A DNA stretch of 64,000 nucleotides from contig OY970278.1 of assembly GCA_963715815.1 (NCBI GenBank), positions 1,302,001-1,366,000 on the forward strand. Reading direction: 5' to 3'. Every line of letters begins with the position of its first letter. The first letter of the stretch is position 1. The notes under the pieces are model-generated. The model was given only the letters and a program-made list of their open reading frames with translations. It was not told the DNA's origin and did no database searches. The position numbers and the translations under genes were made by a program. Source of the stretch: JAFAMS01 sp963715815 (GTDB taxonomy: Bacteria; Vulcanimicrobiota; Vulcanimicrobiia; Vulcanimicrobiales; Vulcanimicrobiaceae). Positions 24,050 through 32,779 of this stretch are shown here, in pieces.

Positions 24050-25405
24050 ATGGAAGCATCCGTAGGCTGTCACGTGGACAATCGCTTGGAGCGAGCATTT
24101 TCTTTAGAAGAGCTTCGCTCCGATCTCAATGCGTTGTGCGACTTCGGAGGCCGATTCGCCGGAACGGAGAGCGAGCTGCGCGCGCGTCGATTCGTCGAAG
24201 CACGGCTGAGCGAAATTGGTGCCGGCCGGTCGCGCAGCATCGATTATCCATATTCGGGATGGGAGCGGCGCGCGAGCAGCGTCGAGCTTGGCGACGGAAC
24301 GGCAGTGGACAGCACGAGTCTCGTCCTGTCACCGTCGACGGCGACCGAGGGGCAGGAGCTCGAGCTCATCGATCTTGGGCGCGGGACATCGGACGACTTC
24401 GTTCGCGAGCGCGAGCGGCTGCGCGGACGCGCGGTGCTCGTGCGCCACGAGTTTCCGTTCACTGTCCGCCACGTACATCGGCGGCGGAAGTACGATTGGG
24501 CGAAACGCGGCGGCGCTGCTGCGTTCTGCATCGCCAACTACCTGCCCGAGGTCGGCGTCGTGAGCGGTTCATCCGGTCGCGGCGAACCCGACGATATTCC
24601 GGCTGTGGGGCTTTCTTATGAAGCCGGCGTGAAGATCGTCGCGTCCGGGTCGGACGGCGTGACGAGGATACGGTTATCTGTCGACGCGCGTCGCGTCCCA
24701 ATGGAAGGCCGGCATATCATCTACGAGATTCCTGGACGAACCGATGAGTGGGTCGTCGTTTGTGCGCACCTCGATGGACATCATCTTGCGGAAAGCGCGC
24801 TTGACAACGCAAGCGGCGCCGCGTCCGTACTCGAGATCGGACGCCGCCTTGCCCCTCTTGCCGGTTCGTTGCGGCGTGGTTTGCGGTTGATGCTCTTTAC
24901 GTTCGAGGAGTGGGGCCTCTACGGCTCGAGCCGGTATGTTAGCGAGCTCCCGCAGTCTGAGCGCGAGAAGATCGCGCTCGTCGTCAACCTGGACACGATC
25001 GTCGGCAGTGACCGTCTCTCGGCGCTGATCAGCGAGATGGACGACGTCGGCCGTTTCGTCGAACGACACACGCAGAACGCGCCGATACCGGTCGATCTCA
25101 TTCGCCCGGTCATGGGCAATTCGGATCACTACAATTTCTTCTTGGGCGGGATTCCGTCGTTCCGGTTGATTGCCGGCTACGAGGATCCGGACGCGCAAAC
25201 GCGCTTCCTTCTAACGCCCGCCGACACGCGCGCACGCATTGACGTGGACCAGCTGTTGGTCGCCGCACAGATGGCGGGGCGGATTGCGTACGAGGCATGC
25301 GTCTCGGAGCAGCCGATTGCCGCACATCTCGGCGCGGATGCCGTGCGCGCGCGGCTCGACATCGAAGATCCCTGGGTTTCGGACCGAATCGAATGCGCAT
25401 CGTAG
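24050..25405 (+). CDS. M28-family metallopeptidase with PA-type insert
   Basis: About 451 residues. The C-terminal half has the di-zinc aminopeptidase pattern: CAHLDGHHLAESALDNASGAAS (His and bridging Asp), LFTFEEWGLYGSSRY (catalytic Glu-Glu), NLDTIVGSD and GNSDHYNFF (last His). A protease-associated domain precedes it. There is no signal peptide, so it is probably cytoplasmic. The ATG at 24050 has AGGA upstream; a start nine codons earlier is possible. Its end overlaps the peptide-binding protein gene by 13 bases, suggesting peptide uptake and hydrolysis as one unit. Confidence 0.88.
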   Translation: MEASVGCHVDNRLERAFSLEELRSDLNALCDFGGRFAGTESELRARRFVEARLSEIGAGRSRSIDYPYSGWERRASSVELGDGTAVDSTSLVLSPSTATEGQELELIDLGRGTSDDFVRERERLRGRAVLVRHEFPFTVRHVHRRRKYDWAKRGGAAAFCIANYLPEVGVVSGSSGRGEPDDIPAVGLSYEAGVKIVASGSDGVTRIRLSVDARRVPMEGRHIIYEIPGRTDEWVVVCAHLDGHHLAESALDNASGAASVLEIGRRLAPLAGSLRRGLRLMLFTFEEWGLYGSSRYVSELPQSEREKIALVVNLDTIVGSDRLSALISEMDDVGRFVERHTQNAPIPVDLIRPVMGNSDHYNFFLGGIPSFRLIAGYEDPDAQTRFLLTPADTRARIDVDQLLVAAQMAGRIAYEACVSEQPIAAHLGADAVRARLDIEDPWVSDRIECAS

Positions 25406-26961
25406 CTGTCTGCGCGCTAGCGCTCGCGCTCCTCACGCCGCTCAATGCTGCGCTGGGGCAAGCCCCGGTTCACGGCGGAACGTTCGTCTTTGCGATTGGC
25501 TCCGATCCCGAGAGTCTCAATCCCGCGATCACGACCGGCGTCGAAGCACTGTCCGTTGATTGCAAGATGTTCAATGGGCTAACGTACCGCGATCGTACCG
25601 GGAAATCGCACCCCGAGCTGGCGACGGACTGGTTCATCCCGCCCGACGGCATGCAATACACGTTCAAGCTGCGCCGCGATGTGCGCTGGCACGACGGCCA
25701 GCCGTTCACTGCGGCCGACGTGAAGTACACGTTCGACAACGTGCTCGCGAAATATCATCCGCGCGCCAAGGTCGCATTTGCGAACGTCGCGAGCGTCGAA
25801 ACGCCCGACGCCTACACCGTCGTCGTGAAGATGAAGAAGCCGTACGGACCATTTCTCGAGCAGATGACCTGTCAAGACGGCGCGATTCTGCCGCGCCACA
25901 TTTACGAGGGAACCGACGTTCTTCGTAATCCGCACAACAGCGACAATCCGATCGGGACGGGGCCATTTAAGTTCTCGAGCTATACCCGCGGCGACCGCGT
26001 GGTGATGGTTCGCAATTCGGACTACTTCCGCAAGGGTCTGCCGTACTTCGATACGGTCATCGGAAAAGTGGTGCCGGATGCGTCCTCGCGCGTGCAAGGG
26101 CTCGACACCGGCGAGATCGATTACGTGCAGAGCTTCTTTCTCCCTAAGGAACAAGTCGGCGCACTGCGCGCGAATCGTAAGATCCAGCTCAAGTACGACA
26201 CCGACGTTCCGGGAAACTATCTCCTTTTTCTGAACGACACCAAGCCGCCGCTCAACGACGCGCGCGTGCGCGTGGCCCTGCTGCGAGCGATTAATCGGCG
26301 GCAAATTCTCGATCAAGGGTACTTTGGGATCGGTTACGTTTCTAAGAGCGCGTTTCATCAAAAGCTCTGGGCGTACGACCCGCAGGTCGATCTTACGAAA
26401 ATGTACCCGTACGATCCTAAGGTGGCGAACGAAGAGCTCGACAAATTGGGCTTGACCCGTAAGTCGGGTACGCGCTTCACGTTCCGGTTGGTGTACAACG
26501 TTGCGCAAGCCGGTTTTCCGGCGACAGCGCAGATCATTCGAGATAACCTGCAGGCCATCGGCGTCGCCGTGACGCTTCAACCGTTCGAGCGTAACGTCCT
26601 CAACGACGTCGAGTTCACAAAACACGACTTCGAGGGAGCGATCGAAGCGTACACGACCGGCGGTGATCCCGCGATCGGCATCGCGCGGGATTACATCACG
26701 ACGCCGTCCGGGATTCCGTTCTCGAATCCGACCGGCTATGCCAACCCCAAAGTTGACGAGCTCTTTCGCGAGGGTGCGCTGACGGTTCGCACGGCTGAGC
26801 GGAAAAAATACTACGATGAGCTCCAGGTTTTGCTTTCACACGAGCTGCCGCTGATTCCGCTGATCGACCGAACCGAAGTCGATGCCGCGCAAGCTAACCT
26901 GCATGGCCTGTGGCAGAGCGGTCAGCCGTACGACGAATGGGATCAAGCCTGGCGCGGATAG
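25393..26961 (+). CDS. Peptide-type ABC transporter substrate-binding protein (family 5)
   Basis: The 522-residue protein has a signal peptide (MRIVAVCALALALLTPLNAALG) and the SBP_bac_5 pattern: GTFVFAIGSDPESLNPAI, VRWHDGQPFTAADVKYTFD, PIGTGPFKFSSYTRGD, VRVALLRAINRRQI and LIPLIDRTEVDA. These bind peptides, nickel or other solutes in the periplasm. It starts inside the peptidase gene and overlaps the permease gene by 25 bases, forming one operon. Confidence 0.93.
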   Translation: MRIVAVCALALALLTPLNAALGQAPVHGGTFVFAIGSDPESLNPAITTGVEALSVDCKMFNGLTYRDRTGKSHPELATDWFIPPDGMQYTFKLRRDVRWHDGQPFTAADVKYTFDNVLAKYHPRAKVAFANVASVETPDAYTVVVKMKKPYGPFLEQMTCQDGAILPRHIYEGTDVLRNPHNSDNPIGTGPFKFSSYTRGDRVVMVRNSDYFRKGLPYFDTVIGKVVPDASSRVQGLDTGEIDYVQSFFLPKEQVGALRANRKIQLKYDTDVPGNYLLFLNDTKPPLNDARVRVALLRAINRRQILDQGYFGIGYVSKSAFHQKLWAYDPQVDLTKMYPYDPKVANEELDKLGLTRKSGTRFTFRLVYNVAQAGFPATAQIIRDNLQAIGVAVTLQPFERNVLNDVEFTKHDFEGAIEAYTTGGDPAIGIARDYITTPSGIPFSNPTGYANPKVDELFREGALTVRTAERKKYYDELQVLLSHELPLIPLIDRTEVDAAQANLHGLWQSGQPYDEWDQAWRG

Positions 26962-27896
26962 CGCTGGTCGTTCCGCAACTTTTTGGCGTGATCGCCATCG
27001 TCTTCGGGATCACGCATCTGCTCCCGGGAGATCCGATCACCGCCCTTGTCGGCGATTATCCGGCGCCGCCGGATTACGTTGCGCAGCTGCGACACGATCT
27101 CGGCCTCGATCAATCCGTATGGGTGCAGTTCCTCGACTACGCCGTGCGTTTGCTGCACGGCGATTTGGGTTTTTCGTTCGCGTACAACGCGCCGGTCGTC
27201 AGCGTCATCGGCGAGCGCATCGGTCCGACCTTAACCTTAGCGGCCTGCGCGTTCGTCCTCGGAACGTTCGGCGGCCTCATACTCGGGACGCTCGCTGCGG
27301 TGCGTCATCTGCGTGCGACCGACCGCTTCGTCACGGTTCTGGCGCTGGTAGGGTTCTCGATTCCGGCATTTTGGCTCAGCCAGTTGCTCATTTTGGCATT
27401 TGCGGTGAAGCTCGCGTGGTTGCCCTCGCTCGGTATGCACGCTCTGCACACGGAGCCTAGCGCTTTCGGCGGGATCGCGGACATTGCACGGCATTTGGTG
27501 CTTCCGGTGCTCGCGCTCTCGACCGGTCACTTGGCATTGATGACACGACTCGTCCGTACGAGCATGATCGAAACTCTGCAGTTCGATTTCGTGCGCACCG
27601 CGCGGGCGAAAGGTTTGAGCACGCACCTGGTCGTCTTCAAGCACGCGCTCCGTAATGCGCTCATTCCCGTTATCGCGGCGGGCGGCTACAGCGTCGGCTT
27701 ACTCTTGTCCAGCTCGGCGTTGGTGGAAACGGTGTTCAGCTGGCCGGGGATGGGCCGCTTGCTGTACGACTCGCTTTTCAAACGTGACTATCCCGTGCTG
27801 ATCGGGATCTTCATCGTCACGAGTCTCGTCGCAATCTTGGCGAATCTTGCCGCCGACATGCTTCAAGCGCGGGTCGATCCGCGCTCGCGCGCATGA
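26937..27896 (+). CDS. Peptide-type ABC transporter permease (DppB-like)
   Basis: A 319-residue inner-membrane permease with the DppB signature: ALVVPQLFGVIAIVFGITHLLPGDPI at the start (shown in part), LGLDQSVWVQFLDY, and the EAA-loop region RTARAKGLSTHLVVFKHALRNALIPV. The C-terminus has ALVETVFSWPGMGRLLYDS, typical of this group. The ATG at 26937 lies within the end of the binding-protein gene. The stop overlaps the next permease (ATGA). Confidence 0.93.
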   Translation: MGSSLARIALVVPQLFGVIAIVFGITHLLPGDPITALVGDYPAPPDYVAQLRHDLGLDQSVWVQFLDYAVRLLHGDLGFSFAYNAPVVSVIGERIGPTLTLAACAFVLGTFGGLILGTLAAVRHLRATDRFVTVLALVGFSIPAFWLSQLLILAFAVKLAWLPSLGMHALHTEPSAFGGIADIARHLVLPVLALSTGHLALMTRLVRTSMIETLQFDFVRTARAKGLSTHLVVFKHALRNALIPVIAAGGYSVGLLLSSSALVETVFSWPGMGRLLYDSLFKRDYPVLIGIFIVTSLVAILANLAADMLQARVDPRSRA

Positions 27897-28690
27897 AGTT
27901 CGGCGGCCTTCTCGTCGTGCTCGTGGCGCTCGCGGCGATTGCGGCGCCGCTGATCGCGCATCGCGATCCACTTGCGACGAGCGCACTTGCGTTTGCGCCT
28001 CCGCTAACGAACGGCCTATTCGGTACGGACAATCTGGGACGCGACGTCTGGTCCGAGGTCGTGTACGGCGGTCGCGTCTCGTTGATCGTCGGCATCGGCG
28101 CGTCGTTGCTGCAAACGGTCATCGGCGTCGTAATCGGCGGCATAGCGGGTTATCGTGGCGGCGTCGTCGACCTCGTCTTAATGCGTGTCTCCGAGTTCTT
28201 TCAGATAATACCGCAGTTCTTCTTGGCCTTGGTGTTGGTCGCAATCGCAGGACGCGGACTTGATAAGGTCATCATTGTGCTTGGCATCGTAGCGTGGCCG
28301 CTGACCGCGCGCGTCGTTCGCGCGCAATTCATAGCGCTGCGGTCATCAGAGTTCGTCGAAGCCGCGCGTGCACTTGGCGCCGGGAATTGGTATATCGGCT
28401 ATCGCGTGATGCTTCCAAACGCGCTCGCGCCGGTAATCGTGACGGCGACCCAGGGTATCGCGCATGCCATACTACTCGAAGCTGGTATCAGCTTCTTCGG
28501 TCTTGGCGATCCCGCGCTCATCAGTTGGGGCCAGATGCTGAATAATGCGCAACCGTTTTTGGGGCAGAGCTGGTGGATCAGCGTGTTCCCGGGCGCGGCA
28601 ATCTTGGCGAGCGTTCTCGGGTTCAGCTTGCTCGGTGATGGGCTCAACGATCTGCTCAATCCGCGCTTGCGAGGCGCGCTTCGCAATTAG
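27893..28690 (+). CDS. Peptide-type ABC transporter permease (DppC-like)
   Basis: The 265-residue protein has the DppC features LFGTDNLGRDVWSEVVYGGRVSL, EFVEAARALGAGNWYIGYRVMLPNA (EAA loop) and EAGISFFGLGDPALISWG, each shown in part. It pairs with the DppB-like permease. No ATPase genes follow; the operon ends against a convergent solute-binding gene, so ATPases must be encoded elsewhere or shared. Confidence 0.93.
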   Translation: MKFGGLLVVLVALAAIAAPLIAHRDPLATSALAFAPPLTNGLFGTDNLGRDVWSEVVYGGRVSLIVGIGASLLQTVIGVVIGGIAGYRGGVVDLVLMRVSEFFQIIPQFFLALVLVAIAGRGLDKVIIVLGIVAWPLTARVVRAQFIALRSSEFVEAARALGAGNWYIGYRVMLPNALAPVIVTATQGIAHAILLEAGISFFGLGDPALISWGQMLNNAQPFLGQSWWISVFPGAAILASVLGFSLLGDGLNDLLNPRLRGALRN

Positions 28691-29490
28691 CTCTTGGCTC
28701 CGTTGATCGCGGGCTCGCTCACGGCACCGTTCCCGACGCCGTAGCCGTCGAGTATCTTCTTATATGTACCGTCCGCGATGACGGCGCGCAGCGCCTTTTG
28801 CAGCTCGTCACGAAGCGCGGTGTTCGACTTCGGAACGCCGATGCCGAGCGGGACCGGCTGGTACTCTTTACCCATGACGACGTCGAATATCGTACCGGCG
28901 CCGGCCGTCTTCGCAAGATAGATCATCACGGGCGAGTTACCGAGAAACGCGGCGACGCGTCCGTTTTGCAACTGCAACCGTGCGTCGGCGGGCTGCGTGT
29001 ATTCGAGATTCTCGACGGCCGGTTTGTGATCGGCCGCGCAGCGCGCGTTCTGTTCGTCGACGAGTGCGATCTGTGTCGAGCCGCGCACCGTTGAGACGGT
29101 CTTCCCGCAAAAGCTCTCGAGACCGGTGATCTTCTGCGGATTACCTTTCTGGACCAACAGCATCGTACTCAGGCGGAAGAAATCGACGAAGTCGAGGACT
29201 TTCTCGCGTTCGAGCGTGTCGTTCATCAGCGTGAACGCTACGTCGATTTGGCCGGACTGCAGTGCGGGAATCAAACCGTCGAACGTCCTCGGCTGAAATA
29301 CGATCGGATGCGAAAGATGCTTGCTCATTGCGGCCGCGAGGTCGACGATTACGCCTTGCAGCGTCGTCCCGTCCGAGGCGTAACTCACCAGCGGCGGACT
29401 GTTCGTAATCGTTCCGGCGGCGATCGTATCTGCCGCGCTTGCCGGTGCGGTCAGGGCGAGCGCGAGCAGGAGCGCTGCGAAAAGACGCAT
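28687..29490 (-). CDS. Amino-acid-type ABC transporter substrate-binding protein (family 3)
   Basis: About 267 residues from the ATG at 29490, with a signal peptide (MRLFAALLLALALTAPASAAD). SBP_bac_3 motifs include GVIVDLAAAMSKHL, FDGLIPALQSGQIDVAF, REKVLDFVDFFRLS and GKTVSTVRGSTQIALV. The family binds amino acids or opines. It is divergent from a matching permease gene with 15 bases between starts, so the two form a split transporter locus. Confidence 0.92.
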   Translation of the reverse strand: MRLFAALLLALALTAPASAADTIAAGTITNSPPLVSYASDGTTLQGVIVDLAAAMSKHLSHPIVFQPRTFDGLIPALQSGQIDVAFTLMNDTLEREKVLDFVDFFRLSTMLLVQKGNPQKITGLESFCGKTVSTVRGSTQIALVDEQNARCAADHKPAVENLEYTQPADARLQLQNGRVAAFLGNSPVMIYLAKTAGAGTIFDVVMGKEYQPVPLGIGVPKSNTALRDELQKALRAVIADGTYKKILDGYGVGNGAVSEPAINGAKS

Positions 29491-29505
29491 GTAAGAGGCT
29501 TTCGT

Positions 29506-30303
29506 ATGCGCTATCTGTGGACCTGGATTGCGAGCGCGGTCGTTTTGGCCGTCATAATCGCCATCGGGCTCTCGATCGCCCAAAATCCAAATATCGATCA
29601 CGCGGCGATCGAGCAATATCAGTTTGCGCCCGCGATTTTGGCGGGTTTGCGAACGACGCTCGAGCTGGCGATCGTCTCGGGAGTCATCGGGCTTGGGCTG
29701 GGGCTCGGGCTCGCGCTCATGCGACTGTCGCAGAATCCCGTCCTGCGGTGGGTAAGCGGCGCCTATACATGGGCGTTCCGCGGTACGCCTCTCTTAGTTC
29801 AAATTTTGTTTTGGGGAAATCTCGCACTGCTCTTCAAACGCGTCGGCATTTTCGTTCCGTTCACCGATATCGCGCTCGTTTCAGCCGGGACGAACTCGAT
29901 CGTCACGCCGTTCGTTGCTTCGATCCTCGCGCTCGGTCTCAACGAAGGTGCTTACATGTCCGAGATAATCCGGGCTGGGATCCTCGCGGTGCCGAGAGGT
30001 CAGGTCGATGCGGCTCGTGCGCTCGGTATGTCAAGTGGTTTGACGATGCAAAGAGTCGTGTTGCCGCAAGCATTCGCGGTGATCGTTCCACCGAGTGTCA
30101 ATCAGTTTACCAATCTTCTAAAAGCGACGTCGCTCGTCTCGGTGATCGCGGGCGGCGATTTGCTGACCGCGGCGGAGAACATCGCGTCGTCCAACCTGCA
30201 CACAATCGAGCTGCTGCTGGTCGCGACATTCTGGTTCTTGGTGATCACGTCGCTCTCGAGCCTTGCGCAACACGCAGTCGAAACTCGATTGGCGCCGGCG
30301 TAG
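29506..30303 (+). CDS. Amino-acid-type ABC transporter permease (HisM/GlnP family)
   Basis: The 265-residue permease shows GLRTTLELAIVSGVIGLGLG, YTWAFRGTPLLVQIL, LNEGAYMSEIIRAGILAVPRGQ (shown in part) and the EAA loop AARALGMSSGLTMQRVVLPQA. It has AAGAGG upstream of the ATG. Its binding protein is divergent. No ATPase gene is adjacent. The stop overlaps the GTG of the MBL gene (TAGTG). Confidence 0.92.
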   Translation: MRYLWTWIASAVVLAVIIAIGLSIAQNPNIDHAAIEQYQFAPAILAGLRTTLELAIVSGVIGLGLGLGLALMRLSQNPVLRWVSGAYTWAFRGTPLLVQILFWGNLALLFKRVGIFVPFTDIALVSAGTNSIVTPFVASILALGLNEGAYMSEIIRAGILAVPRGQVDAARALGMSSGLTMQRVVLPQAFAVIVPPSVNQFTNLLKATSLVSVIAGGDLLTAAENIASSNLHTIELLLVATFWFLVITSLSSLAQHAVETRLAPA

Positions 30304-31142
30304 TGGCGACGCGGATCGTGCTCTTGGGGACGGCGGGCGGGCCGTCTCCGAAACGCTCACGTTCGGCGCCCGCAAACGCCGTAGTCGTCGACGACGCGCT
30401 GTACATCGTTGATTGCGGGAACGGCGTCGCGCGTCAGATCGCGCTCGCAGGCCTCGATATTCGCGGACTGCGCGCCATGTTCATTACGCATCATCACTCC
30501 GATCACAACGTCGACGCCGGGACGTTGATTCAGCTCGCATGGAGCGCCGGCTTCGATCGTGGGGTCGACGTGCTTGGGCCGCCACCGCTGCGCTCTATGA
30601 TGGGAGCCTTCCGGCGTTTTGCCGACGTCGACATCCGGACGCGCCTCGAAGATGAAGGCCGTCCCGATATCGATGCGCTCGTTCGGGTTCACGAGATCGC
30701 GCAGCCGGGTCTCGTCTATCGCGATGCACGCGTCATCGTGCACGCGGCGCTCGTCGAGCATCCGCCGATGGTTCCGTCATATGCGTTTCGTTTTGATACC
30801 GCGGATCGCTCGGTCGTGTTCTCGGGAGATACGGCGCCGTGCAAAACGCTGATCGATCTTGCGAGCGGCGCGGACATCCTCGTCCACGAGGTTCTGCACG
30901 AAGCCGGTGCGGCTGAGATATTAGGACGTCTTAAGAATGCGACCAGACTTCGTGAACATTTGACGGCGAGTCACACGCGGCTCGAGGACGTCGGCACCGT
31001 GGCGACCCGAGCCGGAGTGCGCACGCTGGTGCTGAATCACTTTGTCCCATCAGAGGGAATCGACGATGAGGTTTGGCGCAGCGGAGCGGCCCAGGGCTTC
31101 GCAGGGGAGATAATCGTCGGCAGCGACTTGATGGAATTGTAA
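30303..31142 (+). CDS. Metallo-beta-lactamase-fold hydrolase, RNase Z-like family
   Basis: The 279-residue protein starts with GTG overlapping the permease stop. It has the MBL metal motif THHHSDHNVDAG, the earlier LLGTAGGPSP loop of RNase Z and arylsulfatase-like enzymes, VFSGDTAPCKTLIDLASGAD and a late LNHFVPS. The substrate may be tRNA 3' ends, or a sulfate, phosphate ester or lactone; sequence alone does not decide. The tRNA-specific exosite of true RNase Z is not obvious. Confidence 0.88.
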   Translation: MATRIVLLGTAGGPSPKRSRSAPANAVVVDDALYIVDCGNGVARQIALAGLDIRGLRAMFITHHHSDHNVDAGTLIQLAWSAGFDRGVDVLGPPPLRSMMGAFRRFADVDIRTRLEDEGRPDIDALVRVHEIAQPGLVYRDARVIVHAALVEHPPMVPSYAFRFDTADRSVVFSGDTAPCKTLIDLASGADILVHEVLHEAGAAEILGRLKNATRLREHLTASHTRLEDVGTVATRAGVRTLVLNHFVPSEGIDDEVWRSGAAQGFAGEIIVGSDLMEL

Positions 31143-31156
31143 GAAGGAGACGAGAA

Positions 31157-32779
31157 GTGGCGAATGAGTCCGCCTGGAGTGCTTTATCAGCGCACTGCGA
31201 GAAGATGCGCGGTCAGCACATGCGCGATCTATTCGCGCAAGACCCCAAGCGCGCTGAAAAGTTCAGTGTCGAGGGCGCGGGCGTCTTTATCGATTACTCC
31301 AAGAATCGCGTAACCACCGAGACGATGAGTCTGCTTGTCAATCTCGCGACCGCTTCCGGTTTGCGCGCGAAGATCGACGCGATGTTCAGCGGCGAGAAGA
31401 TCAACGTCTCGGAGAAGCGTGCGGTCCTGCACGTTGCGCTGCGCGCTCCCAAGAACGCTTCGATCATGGTCGACGGCGTCAACGTCGTACCCGAAGTTCA
31501 CAAAGTGCTCGATAAGATGGGCGCGTTCTCGGACCGCATTCGGAGCGGCGCGTGGAAAGGCCACACCGGCAAACGGATAAAGAACGTCGTCAACATCGGC
31601 ATCGGCGGCTCGGATCTCGGCCCCGTGATGGCGTACGAAGCAATGCGCCATTATAGCGACCGCAATATGACGTTCCGCTTTGTGTCGAACGTGGACGGCA
31701 CCGACTTCTGGGAAGCCGTTCAAGATCTCAAGGCCGAGGAAACGCTCTTCATCATCTCCTCGAAGACGTTTACGACGCTCGAAACGATGACGAACGCGAG
31801 GGCGGCGCGCACCTGGGCGCTGGAGGGGCTCGGCGGCGACGAAACAGCCGTGGCTAAGCACTTCGTAGCAGTTTCCACCAACGCGACAGAAGTGGCGAAG
31901 TTCGGCATCGATACGGCCAACATGTTCGAGTTCTGGGATTGGGTCGGCGGACGCTACTCGATGGATTCCGCGATCGGTCTCTCAACGATGATCGCGGTCG
32001 GTCCCGGCAACTTCCGTGAAATGCTCGCGGGCTTCCACGAGATGGACGAGCATTTCCGCACGACGCCGTTCGAGAAGAATTTACCGGTACTGATGGGCTT
32101 ACTCTCGCTCTGGTACAACGACTTCTTCGGAGCGCAGACGGTCGCGGTGCTTCCTTATGAACAATATCTCAAGCGCTTTCCCGCGTATCTGCAACAGCTC
32201 ACGATGGAAAGCAACGGCAAGCACGTGACGGTCGACGGCAAGCCGGTCGCGCATGATACCGGCCCGATCTATTGGGGCGAGCCGGGAACGAACGGCCAGC
32301 ATTCGTTCTATCAGCTCATCCATCAAGGCACGCGCTTGATTCCGTGCGACTTCATCGCCTTTATCGAGACGCTCAATCCGCTCGGGATGCAGCACGACAT
32401 TCTGATGGCGAACGTTTTTGCGCAAGGCGAAGCGCTCGCGTTCGGCAAGACACCTGAAGAAGTCAAAGCCGAAGGCTCGCCGGATTGGCTGGTCCCGCAC
32501 CGTACGTTCGAAGGGAATCGTCCCTCGAATACGATTTTGCTCGAGAAGCTCACGCCGGCTGCACTTGGTAAGCTGATCGCACTTTACGAGCACAGCGTCT
32601 TCACGCAGGGGATCATTTGGAATATCGATTCCTTCGACCAGTGGGGCGTCGAGCTGGGTAAAGTCCTGGCGGTGCGGATCATTCCGGAACTCGACGCGTC
32701 TAAAGACGTACCGCTCAAGCATGACAGCTCGACGAATCAGCTGATCACGCGCTATCGCAAATTGAAAAAGGGGACATAA
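31157..32779 (+). CDS. pgi: Glucose-6-phosphate isomerase
   Basis: A 540-residue PGI with both family signatures: NIGIGGSDLGPVMAYEA, the SIS phosphate loop ISSKTFTTLETMTNA, the second signature region GQHSFYQLIHQGTRLIPCDF (catalytic His) and SFDQWGVELGKVLA. It interconverts glucose 6-phosphate and fructose 6-phosphate. The GTG start has AAGGAGA 9 bases upstream. Its end is followed at once by a signal-peptide-coding frame that overlaps the TAA stop. Confidence 0.96.
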   Translation: MANESAWSALSAHCEKMRGQHMRDLFAQDPKRAEKFSVEGAGVFIDYSKNRVTTETMSLLVNLATASGLRAKIDAMFSGEKINVSEKRAVLHVALRAPKNASIMVDGVNVVPEVHKVLDKMGAFSDRIRSGAWKGHTGKRIKNVVNIGIGGSDLGPVMAYEAMRHYSDRNMTFRFVSNVDGTDFWEAVQDLKAEETLFIISSKTFTTLETMTNARAARTWALEGLGGDETAVAKHFVAVSTNATEVAKFGIDTANMFEFWDWVGGRYSMDSAIGLSTMIAVGPGNFREMLAGFHEMDEHFRTTPFEKNLPVLMGLLSLWYNDFFGAQTVAVLPYEQYLKRFPAYLQQLTMESNGKHVTVDGKPVAHDTGPIYWGEPGTNGQHSFYQLIHQGTRLIPCDFIAFIETLNPLGMQHDILMANVFAQGEALAFGKTPEEVKAEGSPDWLVPHRTFEGNRPSNTILLEKLTPAALGKLIALYEHSVFTQGIIWNIDSFDQWGVELGKVLAVRIIPELDASKDVPLKHDSSTNQLITRYRKLKKGT

